Source: Candidatus Omnitrophota bacterium (GTDB taxonomy: Bacteria; Omnitrophota; Gorgyraeia; Gygaellales; Profunditerraquicolaceae). From it: a DNA stretch of 39,433 nucleotides. Location of the stretch: the NCBI GenBank assembly GCA_030693145.1, contig JAUYBI010000056.1, positions 1 through 39,433 on the forward strand, in the 5' to 3' direction. Numbering within the stretch: the first letter of the stretch is position 1; each line of letters starts with the position of its first letter. Below the pieces are notes generated by a model. The model made no database searches and was not told where the DNA came from. It saw nothing but the letters and a program-made list of their open reading frames with translations. The position numbers were made by a program, and so were the translations under genes. Shown one piece after another: positions 20,794 through 28,378 of this stretch.

Positions 20794-21540
20794 ATGGCTT
20801 TAAGAGAAGATATGGAAAAGCAGGGGAATTGGTTATTTAGATGGAGAAGTTATTTGCCGCTTTTAGGTATTCCGATTTTCATTATTGCCATAAGACAATC
20901 GGGAATATTAGAAAAGAAATTTGGTGATGATGTGGGTGATCTTTGGGGGGTTTTTGCAATTATAGTATCTTTTTTAGGCCTTATCGTCCGTTGTATTACT
21001 GCGGGGTATGCTCCACGTGGTACATCAGGGAGAAACACAAAGTCGCAAGTAGCCGAAAGGCTTAACACAACCGGAATGTACTCTATATCGAGAAATCCAC
21101 TTTACCTTGGTAATTTTATCATTGTTTTAGGGGTTACCTTGTTTATCCAAGTATGGTGGTTAGCGTTATTAGTTTGGTTTGGATTCTGGCTCTACTATGA
21201 ACGGATTATTTTTACCGAAGAAGAGTTTTTAAGAAGCAAATTTAAGGAGCAGTTTATGGAGTGGGCTAAAAACACGCCCATCGTTATACCCCGTTTTAGA
21301 AATTGGAAGAAACCCGAGTTAGAGTTTTCATTCAAAACTGTTTTGAGAAGGGAATTTTCATCGTTTCTATCTATTGTCGCAACATTTTTTTTCTTGGAAG
21401 TGGCAATCAATTTCTTAACTAAAGAACGTTTTACGTTGCGTATTTCGTGGGTAATATTTTTTGCTATAAGCGTAGGTATATATTTGACCTTCTTTATTTT
21501 AAAAAAGAAAACAAAACTACTAAATGTTTCCGGTAGATGA
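20794..21540 (+). CDS. Isoprenylcysteine/phospholipid methyltransferase-like membrane protein
   Basis: A 248-residue integral membrane protein with about five to six hydrophobic segments (near residues 20-38, 50-70, 105-135, 190-208, 218-240). The core YSISRNPLYLGNFIIVLGVT followed by FWLYYERIIFTEEEFL matches the ICMT/PEMT methyltransferase family: the Arg-Asn-Pro-x-Tyr motif binds S-adenosylmethionine and the downstream acidic cluster completes the site. Bacterial members methylate lipids or small hydrophobic acceptors. Here the C-terminal 60 residues are an extra two-helix extension. A GGAAGGA ribosome binding site precedes the ATG. It is a single gene between an intron remnant and an excisionase remnant; its substrate is unknown. 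Confidence 0.78.
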   Translation: MALREDMEKQGNWLFRWRSYLPLLGIPIFIIAIRQSGILEKKFGDDVGDLWGVFAIIVSFLGLIVRCITAGYAPRGTSGRNTKSQVAERLNTTGMYSISRNPLYLGNFIIVLGVTLFIQVWWLALLVWFGFWLYYERIIFTEEEFLRSKFKEQFMEWAKNTPIVIPRFRNWKKPELEFSFKTVLRREFSSFLSIVATFFFLEVAINFLTKERFTLRISWVIFFAISVGIYLTFFILKKKTKLLNVSGR

Positions 21541-21641
21541 TTCCTAAAGGAGTTAAATTCCGCGAAGATCAAGTCCTTCATTGGTTAGAAAAAAGAAAAA
21601 TCAAAGGCAGAAGTACAGCCAGAATTAAACATGATATTTAG
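21540..21641 (+). pseudogene. Excisionase-type HTH C-terminal fragment
   Basis: Beginning at the methyltransferase stop, the frame reads IPKGVKFREDQVLHWLEKRK then IKGRSTARIKHDI and a stop. This is the wing and tail of an HTH_17 excisionase (compare IPAFRVGGQWRFRKDEIDQW of the intact gene at 3031). The recognition helices are missing. Confidence 0.4.
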
Positions 21642-21675
21642 GAACATATTTGAAGGAAGGTTTAAACAGATACTA

Positions 21676-21880
21676 TTAATCAATAAATTTAGGATAATAT
21701 AATTTCCATTCTTTTGAATATTTTTTTTCAGGCATTTCTCGCTCTAAGTAGAAGTCGTATTTAAAACCTAAATTTTTCAATTCATCTATTTCCCTCTGAT
21801 TATATACACCACTTTTTTCAAGGAGGAATCTTATTGCTTGATGGTATGGATAAACAAGAGCCAGCTTATAGCTTTCTTAT
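21676..21880 (-). pseudogene. AbiEi-type antitoxin C-terminal remnant
   Basis: The minus strand encodes YKLALVYPYHQAIRFLLEKS, GVYNQREIDEL, FKYDFYLEREMPEKKYSKEW, KLYYPKFID and a stop. This pattern (VYPYHQAIGF ... FDFYL ... WRLYYPK) is one I associate with the C-terminus of AbiEi-family/type IV antitoxin-like proteins. The rest of the gene is gone, its 5' side replaced by the hip promoter region. Family assignment is from memory of the pattern and is moderate. Confidence 0.4.
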
Positions 21881-21895
21881 TCATCTTACTATTAT

Positions 21896-22045
21896 TATAC
21901 CTTATAGGGTATAATAATTATTACTATTTAATAAAATATTATAAATTTTACCCGATAGGGGTTATTTGTTTATAATTGAACCCTATAAGGTATAATAATT
22001 AAAATAATACTTGCAATTATACCCGAAAGGTGGTATATTCTTACC
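21896..22045 (+). promoter_or_regulatory. hip operon promoter with four dyad operators
   Basis: Promoter: TTGCAA (22011-22016), 17 bp, TATATT (22034-22039). Operators share ACC...GGT half-sites: TATACC-N6-GGTATA (21896-21913, perfect), TTTACC-N6-GGGTTA (21947-21964), TGAACC-N6-GGTATA (21977-21994) and TATACC-N8-GGTATA (22018-22037). The last fills the spacer and overlaps the -10, so repressor binding would block RNA polymerase. The transcript start predicted from the -10 falls at about 22046, the A of the hipB ATG, implying a leaderless mRNA. Confidence 0.75.
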
Positions 22046-22291
22046 ATGACACATTTACCAATTAATATACAGATTAAGAAGCTACGAAAGAAACTTGGCT
22101 TAACTCAAGTTGATTTTGCAAAGAGAGCAGGGGTAGGATTGCGTTTTTTAAGAGAATTGGAAGAAGGCAAGCCTACCGTGCGATTAGATAAGATTAATCA
22201 AGTTTTAGATTTTTTAGGTATGCATATAGAAATAATGCGTAATGAAAACATAAAATCTGAATTCACAGATAACAACTCAAGCTCGAAGTAG
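22046..22291 (+). CDS. hipB: HipB-like XRE-family antitoxin/repressor
   Basis: An 81-residue protein with an XRE helix-turn-helix covering residues 8-62: IKKLRKKLGLTQVDFAKRAG, VGLRFLRELEEGKPTVRLDK, then VLDFLGMHIEIM. This is the pattern of HipB and Y4mF antitoxins that bind paired palindromic operators upstream of their own gene. A polar, Asn/Ser-rich tail follows. The start coincides with the predicted transcription start; the AAAGGTGG at 22027 is too distant to be a good ribosome site. It ends four bases before the next gene. Autoregulation through the four dyads upstream is inferred from their shape and placement. Confidence 0.85.
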   Translation: MTHLPINIQIKKLRKKLGLTQVDFAKRAGVGLRFLRELEEGKPTVRLDKINQVLDFLGMHIEIMRNENIKSEFTDNNSSSK

Positions 22292-22295
22292 AATT

Positions 22296-22619
22296 ATGAA
22301 AGAACTTAGAAAAGGACAGGTTTTTTTCGATAAGGACTTGGCTGGATATATTAGCGAAACAAAAGATGGCTATATTTTTGAATATAATAAAGAATTTTTA
22401 AAAAATAAAATTCCTATTTCCATATCGTTACCTCTTAGAGAAGAGCCTTACGAATCTAAAGAATTATTTCCTTTTTTTAAGGGCCTTTTGCCTGAGGGTT
22501 GGTATTTAGATATTGTTACTGCTACCCAAAAAGTTGACAGGGAAGATTCATTTAGTGTTCTTCTTTGCACTGCGAGTGGTGATACAATTGGAGCTGTAAC
22601 TGTTCGAAAACTGGAGTGA
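22296..22619 (+). CDS. hipS: HipS-like protein (HipA N-terminal subdomain as a separate gene)
   Basis: 107 residues matching the HipA N-terminal 'couple_hipA' domain: VFFDKDLAGYISETKDGYIF, then PISISLPLREEPYESKELFP, FFKGLLPEGWYLDI and the C-terminal SGDTIGAVTV. In classical HipA this domain is fused to the kinase. Here a stop codon separates it and the kinase is encoded by the next gene, overlapping by the GTGA at 22616-22619. In the tripartite HipBST system of enteropathogenic E. coli the corresponding small protein HipS, not HipB, neutralises the kinase HipT. Gene order and sizes match that arrangement. Function as antitoxin here is inferred from that precedent. Confidence 0.85.
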   Translation: MKELRKGQVFFDKDLAGYISETKDGYIFEYNKEFLKNKIPISISLPLREEPYESKELFPFFKGLLPEGWYLDIVTATQKVDREDSFSVLLCTASGDTIGAVTVRKLE

Positions 22620-23494
22620 ACATTAGAATGAATGAGAAAATTATTAAAAAGATGTTTAATACTTCTGAACTACCAATAATAGACTTTAACTTACAAGATG
22701 TTTCTCAAAAAGCACAGAAATCAACGGGGAAACTATCTATTTCTGGGGTTCAGCCTAAATTATCAATGAAGCTTGATAAGAAAAATAATTCGTTAATTTC
22801 TGTTGCTGAGGGTGGTGAGTATATTTTAAAACCTCAAACTGCGGCTTTTTCGAATATCCCTGAAAATGAGCAGTGTTGTATGGATATAGCGGCAGAGTTT
22901 GATATAAATGTTCCACCCCATTGCCTGCTGCCTTTAAAAGACAGAAGTTGGGCATATATTGTGAAAAGATTCGATAGAGAATCAGGCTTGAAAATTCATC
23001 AGGAAGATTTTTTTCAAATATTAGAATCAGGAGATAAGTATAAAGGATCCGTTGAACAAATTGGACGTAAACTAAAAGAAATATCTACAGCACCTGGATA
23101 TGACGTGCAATTATTTTTTGAGAGAGTTGTTTTTAATTTTATTATTGGAAATGGAGATGCCCATTTAAAAAATTATGCGATTGCTTACAGGGATAAAGAA
23201 ACAATCCGTTTAACGCCAGCTTATGATATTGTCTGTTCAAAATTGGTGATTCCAGATGAGGAAGATTCTGCTTTATCTATCAACTCTAAAAAGAATGGAT
23301 TAAAAAGAGATGATTTTGATAAGTTGGCAGAGTATCTAAATATACCAATAAAAATTCGATATGAAAAATTCGAAAAAAGCTTAACTTTAATGGAAACAAT
23401 AATTAAAAATTCTGAAATTAAGAAAGAAATCCAAGAGCAATTTATTAATATTATTAATGAGCGCCTATCGCGTATGGGTATTGCGGCAAAATAA
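22616..23494 (+). CDS. hipT: HipT-like serine/threonine kinase toxin
   Basis: 292 residues starting at GTG 22616 (an ATG at 22628 is an alternative). It has the HipA C-terminal kinase fold: Gly-rich loop LSISGVQPKLS with the SIS pair (Ser41, Ser43) typical of HipT autophosphorylation sites, ATP-binding Lys in YILKPQ, WAYIVKRFDRE, the QEDFFQIL segment, the catalytic loop FNFIIGNGDAHLKNYAI, and the metal-binding TPAYDIV. HipA targets glutamyl-tRNA synthetase and E. coli HipT targets tryptophanyl-tRNA synthetase; the target here cannot be told. All catalytic residues look intact, so it should be an active toxin when unpaired. It is the last gene of the operon. Confidence 0.88.
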   Translation: MNIRMNEKIIKKMFNTSELPIIDFNLQDVSQKAQKSTGKLSISGVQPKLSMKLDKKNNSLISVAEGGEYILKPQTAAFSNIPENEQCCMDIAAEFDINVPPHCLLPLKDRSWAYIVKRFDRESGLKIHQEDFFQILESGDKYKGSVEQIGRKLKEISTAPGYDVQLFFERVVFNFIIGNGDAHLKNYAIAYRDKETIRLTPAYDIVCSKLVIPDEEDSALSINSKKNGLKRDDFDKLAEYLNIPIKIRYEKFEKSLTLMETIIKNSEIKKEIQEQFINIINERLSRMGIAAK

Positions 23495-23685
23495 GAAACT
23501 TAATACTTTTGTGCCCAAAATGTGCCCATCCAAGTGAAAAACATCGGGTAATAAAGGGAACAATTGGGTAACATCCAGACTCAAAGTTGCCCTTGCAATA
23601 AAGTTGCGTAGTCATAAGTTATTGAGTATAATAGCGTTGGAAGCGGTAGGGTTTATTTCTCTGCGCCCCCGTTAGCCTTATTATT

Positions 23686-25158
23686 ATGGTTATCACTATT
23701 TTTATTATTTTATTTACTTTGATTGGTTTGGCGCTTGGTTACACCATGGCAATTGAGCGCCAGCAGAAGAAGCCGCCTCAGGAACTCCCGAAACAGAATC
23801 CCTGGCCGCCGCAGGCACCGTCATATTTAGAAGATAAAATATGGTATGAAGCAGAACTGAATTTCTTGTTCAAGTTCAATGAAAAGCTGTCTTTGAGCCT
23901 TAGTTTTCAGAATGTGTCACAGTGTATTACCGAGGCCGCGCATAATTTCTTACCGATTGAGCGCGCCGTGCTGCTTACATATGATAAAAATTCACAAAAT
24001 TTTACGCTTGCCTGCGCAATTGGGTGGGAATATGACCGCAAGCAGGAATCTTTGGTAATGGGCAAAGACAGCATATCCGGATTTGTGATACGCAACAGAG
24101 AAGTATTGGTTGTATCCGATCTGGCGCAGGAGTTGTATCTGAATAAACTGAAAAAAGAAGAGTATTTACGGAAAGCATTTATTAGCGCGCCGCTTATATT
24201 TAAAAATGAAATTCTAGGCGTGTTGCACGTTTGCGATAAGAAAACAGCCGGGCCTTTTACGCAGCGGGAGGTGTCCGTAGTGATGAATATTGCCCGTATG
24301 GGCGCGATCGCCCTGCAGAACGTCCGGCTGTACGAGCAGGCGACTAAGAGAGCGGTAGAATTAAAAATGGCCTATGATGAATTGAAAGAAACGCAAGATA
24401 AGTTAATCCAATCGGAGAAACTCAAGGCGATCGGCCAATTGGCAAGCGGCGTAGCCCATGAGATGAGAAATCCTCTGGGAATCATAATGCAGGGAGTTAC
24501 TTATTTGGAACAGATAACCTCTCCGGAGGCAAAAGAGCCGCGCGAGACTATCTCTATGGTTAAGGAGAGCGCGCAAAGGGCAGATAGGATTGTAACCTCG
24601 CTTTTGGATTTCTCCAGAGCTACGAAGCTAGAATTGCATCCGGAATCCATTGATTTTATACTAGAGAGTTCTTTAAATTTGGTAAAAACAGAATTAAAGA
24701 GTATCGCAGTGGTCAGGGAGGCCCAGGGAGGACTGCCCGAGGTTTTAGTAGATAAAAACAAACTAACGCAGGTATTTATTAATCTGTTCATGAATGCAAT
24801 CCAGGCAATGCCTGAGACAGGGAGGCTCACCATTCGCAGTTTTGTTAAGCAACTAGAAGAAACAAACAAGGGTGTGGATGCCAGGCTAGATGCTTCTTTC
24901 ACAGCTGGAGGAAAGGCTATTGTGGTTGAAATTGAGGATAGCGGAACGGGGATTTCTAAAGAAAACCTGGAAAAAATATTCGATCCTTTCTTTACTACAA
25001 AAGGCCTGGGCAAAGGGACCGGCCTGGGGTTATCTATAAGCCGAAATATTATTATTATGCACAAAGGGTTAATCGAGGTAAAAAGCCAGGTGAATAAAGG
25101 AACCAGGGTAATTATTACTTTAATAATTTCCAAGGAGGAGGGAGGAGTAAATGTATAA
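23686..25158 (+). CDS. GAF-domain sensor histidine kinase
   Basis: 490 residues. One N-terminal transmembrane helix (residues 3-22) with a Pro-rich cytoplasmic linker anchors the protein. A GAF domain (about 60-215) includes ITEAAHNFLPIERAVLL, SISGFVIRNREVLVV, and GVLHVCDKK. A coiled coil leads to HisKA with the phospho-acceptor His in LASGVAHEMRNPLGII, and HATPase follows with N box INLFMNAIQAM, G1 EIEDSGTGI, F box DPFFTTK and G2 GTGLGLSIS. The catalytic part closely resembles the kinase at 13527-15185, but the sensor differs (GAF against PAS). The stop overlaps the receiver gene start by eight bases, giving a coupled two-component pair. Confidence 0.92.
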   Translation: MVITIFIILFTLIGLALGYTMAIERQQKKPPQELPKQNPWPPQAPSYLEDKIWYEAELNFLFKFNEKLSLSLSFQNVSQCITEAAHNFLPIERAVLLTYDKNSQNFTLACAIGWEYDRKQESLVMGKDSISGFVIRNREVLVVSDLAQELYLNKLKKEEYLRKAFISAPLIFKNEILGVLHVCDKKTAGPFTQREVSVVMNIARMGAIALQNVRLYEQATKRAVELKMAYDELKETQDKLIQSEKLKAIGQLASGVAHEMRNPLGIIMQGVTYLEQITSPEAKEPRETISMVKESAQRADRIVTSLLDFSRATKLELHPESIDFILESSLNLVKTELKSIAVVREAQGGLPEVLVDKNKLTQVFINLFMNAIQAMPETGRLTIRSFVKQLEETNKGVDARLDASFTAGGKAIVVEIEDSGTGISKENLEKIFDPFFTTKGLGKGTGLGLSISRNIIIMHKGLIEVKSQVNKGTRVIITLIISKEEGGVNV

Positions 25159-25528
25159 AAAGAGGGTATTAATTATTGATGATGAGGAAAATTTTTGTAA
25201 GCTGGTTAAGAAAAATATAGAACAGACAGGTGAGTTTGAGGTACATATGGCAATAAATGGTGCCGACGGTATTAAGTTAGCCAGAGAGATAAAACCGGAT
25301 TTGATATTGCTGGATGTAGTAATGCCGGAGATGGATGGCGGCGACGTTGTTGCCCTAATAAGGAATGATAAGAGCATAAAAGATACCCCGATTGTATTTT
25401 TAACGGCAATAGTAAGAGAAGAAGAGGCCAGTGCCCAAGCAAGTTTTACTAAGGGATATTCGCTTTTATCCAAGACAGTAACTGTGGGGGGACTTATAGC
25501 GTGTATTAAAAAAAATATTAGAAGATAA
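25151..25528 (+). CDS. Single-domain response regulator (receiver)
   Basis: 125 residues, receiver domain only. IIDDEEN supplies the acidic pair, PDLILLDVVMPEMDGG carries the phospho-acceptor Asp56, and IVFLTAI has the switch Thr. In the lysine position the sequence is SLLSKTVTVG, so the usual Lys-Pro is Lys-Thr, a departure that may affect switching. Ribosome site GGAGGGAGGA precedes the start. It overlaps its kinase gene and has no output domain, like the paralogue at 13136. Confidence 0.92.
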   Translation: MYKKRVLIIDDEENFCKLVKKNIEQTGEFEVHMAINGADGIKLAREIKPDLILLDVVMPEMDGGDVVALIRNDKSIKDTPIVFLTAIVREEEASAQASFTKGYSLLSKTVTVGGLIACIKKNIRR

Positions 25529-25568
25529 GCCCAGTTTTAAAGGTGAAACGGCCCCGAGTGCGTTGCCC

Positions 25569-25633
25569 TTGACAGGGTGATTTTTTTATGGCATATTGTT
25601 AATGGAGTTAATATTTAATATAGTTGAATATTA
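25569..25633 (+). promoter_or_regulatory. Promoter and palindromic operator of the efflux operon
   Basis: TTGACA (25569-25574), 17 bp, CATATT (25592-25597). Just downstream, TAATATTTAA (25609-25618) and TTGAATATTA (25624-25633) form a dyad with one mismatch and a five-base spacer. Its shape and place, over the expected transcription start and 12 bases before the marR ATG, fit a MarR autoregulatory operator. Confidence 0.7.
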
Positions 25634-25645
25634 AGGGGATTTAAT

Positions 25646-26095
25646 ATGACCGGTATGGCGATTGCTGATTTCGCGCGAAAGATGAATCAAATTATACCCG
25701 AAATTATGAAAGGGTTTGCCCGCAGGCAGAATAATGAGGTATATAAAGGTAAGATTACTTTACCGCAATTACTTATTTTAGAGTTATTGAGCCGTCAGGG
25801 CGCATCCAAAATGACGGATTTGGCTAAGTATATGCAGGTAACTACTGCTGCTTCGACCGGGATTGTGGAGCGCCTTGTGCGTCAGGGTTATGTGCAAAGG
25901 GCCTATGATCAGAATGATCGCAGGATAGTCAGGATTAAGCTTAATGCCAAAGGAACAGAACTTTTAAAAAAAATCAGCCAACAGCGCACGCAGTCAGTTA
26001 CCAAGATTTTTAGTCAAATATCCGAAGATGATCGCGCGGAATACCTACGCATACTTATGCAGGTAAAAGATATCTTGGATAAGGAAGAAAGTTAA
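25646..26095 (+). CDS. MarR-family transcriptional regulator
   Basis: 149 residues with the MarR winged helix (about 38-105): PQLLILELLSRQGASKMTDL, AKYMQVTTAASTGIVERLVR, and the wing QGYVQRAYDQNDRRIVRIKL. Flanking helices provide the dimer interface. It is the first gene of a four-gene efflux operon and precedes the outer-membrane component by two bases. Such regulators repress their pump genes until a small phenolic or drug ligand binds. A palindromic operator candidate lies at 25609-25633. Confidence 0.92.
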   Translation: MTGMAIADFARKMNQIIPEIMKGFARRQNNEVYKGKITLPQLLILELLSRQGASKMTDLAKYMQVTTAASTGIVERLVRQGYVQRAYDQNDRRIVRIKLNAKGTELLKKISQQRTQSVTKIFSQISEDDRAEYLRILMQVKDILDKEES

Positions 26096-26097
26096 TC

Positions 26098-27438
26098 ATG
26101 AAAAACACGGGGACGGTTCTGTTTTTCACTGTTTTTAAATTAAAAAAAATAGAACCGTCCCCTTTATTTATTTTATTTTTTATAGTATTATTTTTTAGTT
26201 CAATGATCATTTTTGGGCATGCCGAAGAAATTACGCTTACCTTTAATGAGGCGGTGGCGATTGGTTTAAGGGATAATCGTGATATCCTGCTTAAAACGCA
26301 GGATGTAGAAAAAGCCAAGTTAAAAATTGCCGCAGCCCAAGCGGGGATTTTTCCTACGCTTACCTATACCGGCAGCTGGTTTTATACCACGGGCCTGTAT
26401 ACGAAAGATATAAGCCAGAGCTCTTCGCAAATTAGCTTAAAACAGTATCTTTATAGAGGGGGCAGAGTCATCAACAGTATAAAGTATAATGATTATAAAC
26501 TGGAGGTAGCGCAGTCACTTTTAGATAAAACAAAACTGGAGATGATTTTTGATTTTTCCCGGGCTTATTATACATTATCGCTTTCGAATTTTTTTGCCGG
26601 TTTAAATAAAGCAATACTGGACAATAGCCGCCAACACCTGGATTATATTAATGCGCGCTATAAAAATGGCCAGACCTCAGAAACCGACATTCTGCAGGCA
26701 CAGGCTTCCTTATCTTTGGTGGAGCAGGCTTATGAGGCTTCCGGAGCGCAGCAGGAGGCAGCGCAGGCTTTATTGAATAATCTATTATCTTTAGATAAGG
26801 ATGTTTTGGTGTTGCCGAGCACAGAAATAAAATTTGCGCCCAAAGATATTGCCTTTGATCAAGGTTTTCTAAAAGCCATGCAAACCCGCCCGGAAATAAG
26901 GCAGTTTGAAGCGCAGCTTAAAGCGGATAAGAGCGCAATCCAAGTGCAGCGGGCAGGAAATCTCCCGGATATTTACGCCTCTTGGGATTATTACACACGC
27001 TCGCACTCCGTTTCTACGGCCGTAAATACCAGGAATTGGAATGATTATAAAGTTATTGGCGTGACTTTTTCCTGGCCGATCTTTGACGGATGGAAGACCA
27101 AGTCTTTGGTGGAACAGGCCATCGTAGATTTAAAACAGACGCAATTAGGCAAAACTAAATTAATCCAGGATATTGCCCTGGAGGTAAAAAACGCGTATTT
27201 ATCTTTAAAGAATTCCATCGATCAGATAAAAGCCAGCCAGGCAGATACTTTATTTTATAAGCAGAATCTTTCGACGGCAGAGGAAAAATTCGCCCAGGGA
27301 TTGATCAGTTCATTAGATAGAAATGACGCGCAGTTAAAATACGCGGTTGCAGTTTTTAATCAACAGCAGGCAGTTTACGATTATTTTATTGCTAAATTCG
27401 GTTTTGATAAGGCTACAGGAGGTTTTAATGAAGTCTAA
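26098..27438 (+). CDS. TolC-family outer membrane efflux protein
   Basis: 446 residues. After the signal peptide (cleavage near GHAEE, residue 42) come two OEP repeats: LTFNEAVAIGLRDNRDILLK, ALLNNLLSLD in the first half and TFSWPIFDGWKTKSLVEQA, NAYLSLKNSIDQIKASQ in the second. It forms the outer-membrane channel of the RND pump encoded next. The N-terminus is unusual: codons 4-22 are supplied by a 54-bp palindromic element inserted directly after the start, so the signal peptide has a long basic-hydrophobic n-region. A downstream ATG at about 26203 would avoid the element but would cut the hydrophobic core. The stop overlaps the adaptor gene start. Confidence 0.88.
   Translation: MKNTGTVLFFTVFKLKKIEPSPLFILFFIVLFFSSMIIFGHAEEITLTFNEAVAIGLRDNRDILLKTQDVEKAKLKIAAAQAGIFPTLTYTGSWFYTTGLYTKDISQSSSQISLKQYLYRGGRVINSIKYNDYKLEVAQSLLDKTKLEMIFDFSRAYYTLSLSNFFAGLNKAILDNSRQHLDYINARYKNGQTSETDILQAQASLSLVEQAYEASGAQQEAAQALLNNLLSLDKDVLVLPSTEIKFAPKDIAFDQGFLKAMQTRPEIRQFEAQLKADKSAIQVQRAGNLPDIYASWDYYTRSHSVSTAVNTRNWNDYKVIGVTFSWPIFDGWKTKSLVEQAIVDLKQTQLGKTKLIQDIALEVKNAYLSLKNSIDQIKASQADTLFYKQNLSTAEEKFAQGLISSLDRNDAQLKYAVAVFNQQQAVYDYFIAKFGFDKATGGFNEV
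26109..26162. repeat. Composite palindromic element, A type, in frame in tolC-like gene
   Basis: 54 bp: 18-base left arm GGGGACGGTTCTGTTTTT, 18-base AT-rich centre, 18-base right arm AAAAATAGAACCGTCCCC; one arm mismatch. It encodes residues 4-22 of the outer membrane protein. An element of the same length and arms is at the same relative place in the next gene. Confidence 0.9.
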
Positions 27439-28378
27439 GAAAATAATGAAGAAACTAGGGGACGGTTCTATTTTTCTGGCATTTAAACTCAGGAAAAATA
27501 GAACCGTCCCCTTGATTTTAATTTTGATTGGTTGCTTGTTTTTATTAAATGGCTGTACTTCGGGAAAGGCCAAAGAGCAGTTTCCGGAAGCTATTCCGGT
27601 TAAGGTGGATAAGGTTAAATTACAGGAGCTTTATGAGAGCTTAGACTATACCGGAGATATTAAGGCCCAGGATGAAGCAATAATTTATCCGAAAGTAAGC
27701 GGGAAAATTATTGAGAAAGTAAAAGAGGATGGCGCTTTGATTAATAAGGGAGAAGTTATTTGTTATATTGATCGCGATGAAGTCGGCCTCAAATTTCAGA
27801 AAGCTCCGGTTGAAAGCACGCTTACCGGTATTTTAGGCAGAGTGTATGTTGATATCGGCCAGAATGTTACAGCCAATACCCCGGTGGCTCTGGTGGTAAG
27901 CGTGGATAAGGTAAAGATCGGGTTAGATATTCCGGAAAGATATTTACCCAAGATTAATCTTGGCCAACAGGCCAAGATTAGCGTGGATAGTTGTCCGGAT
28001 GAGGAGTTTACGGGCAGTGTAACTAAGATCAGCCCGGTGATTGATCTGTCTACGCGTACTGCTCCGGTTGAGATAACCGCGCAGAACAAAGAGTACCGTT
28101 TAAAATCCGGGATGTTTGCTAAAGTGCGGCTGGTGATTGAAGCCAGAAAGAATGTTCCGGTAATTTTAAGAGAAGCGATTATGGGGCATGATCCGGATAA
28201 TTATGTTTTCCTGATTCAGGACAAAAAAGCAGTATTTAAAAAAATAAGTTTGGGCATCCGCCAGGGGCCATATTTTGAAGTTCGCCAGGGTTTAGCCGAG
28301 GGGGATTTAGTGGTGATCATGGGCCAACAGCTGCTTGCTGATGGCGTTAGTGTTGAGCCGGAGGAGGCAGAAGAATGA
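27428..28378 (+). CDS. RND efflux periplasmic adaptor lipoprotein
   Basis: The start is ATG 27428, behind GGAGG (27419-27423), not the upstream in-frame codons that overlap the tolC-like gene. The 316-residue protein has a lipoprotein signal (ILILIGCLFLLNGC, lipobox LNGC). The HlyD/AcrA parts follow: the lipoyl halves DEAIIYPKVSGKIIEKVKED and LTGILGRVYVDIGQNV, the beta-barrel QQAKISVDSCPDEEFTGSV, and the membrane-proximal VPVILREAIMGHD. The coiled-coil hairpin is nearly absent, so this is a short adaptor. A 54-bp palindromic element encodes residues 11-28 of the n-region. It overlaps the permease gene by ATGA. Confidence 0.9.
   Translation: MKSKKIMKKLGDGSIFLAFKLRKNRTVPLILILIGCLFLLNGCTSGKAKEQFPEAIPVKVDKVKLQELYESLDYTGDIKAQDEAIIYPKVSGKIIEKVKEDGALINKGEVICYIDRDEVGLKFQKAPVESTLTGILGRVYVDIGQNVTANTPVALVVSVDKVKIGLDIPERYLPKINLGQQAKISVDSCPDEEFTGSVTKISPVIDLSTRTAPVEITAQNKEYRLKSGMFAKVRLVIEARKNVPVILREAIMGHDPDNYVFLIQDKKAVFKKISLGIRQGPYFEVRQGLAEGDLVVIMGQQLLADGVSVEPEEAEE
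27458..27511. repeat. Composite palindromic element, A type, in frame in adaptor gene
   Basis: 54 bp: left arm GGGGACGGTTCTATTTTT and right arm AAAAATAGAACCGTCCCC are exact complements around an 18-base centre containing TTTAAA. It is translated as the basic stretch before the lipoprotein signal. Confidence 0.92.

Noticed and set aside
23495-23685. Possible attachment site between hipT and the GAF kinase
   Set aside because: The TGTGCCCAAAATGTGCCC direct repeat is suggestive, but there is no integrase, tRNA end or second copy in the window.
24501-25133. 210-codon minus-strand frame opposite the GAF kinase
   Set aside because: It is antisense to the conserved HisKA/HATPase coding sequence and has no family pattern of its own.
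27347-27427. Upstream extension of the adaptor gene
   Set aside because: It would overlap the tolC-like gene by 90 bases; ATG 27428 has a GGAGG site and a normal lipoprotein signal.
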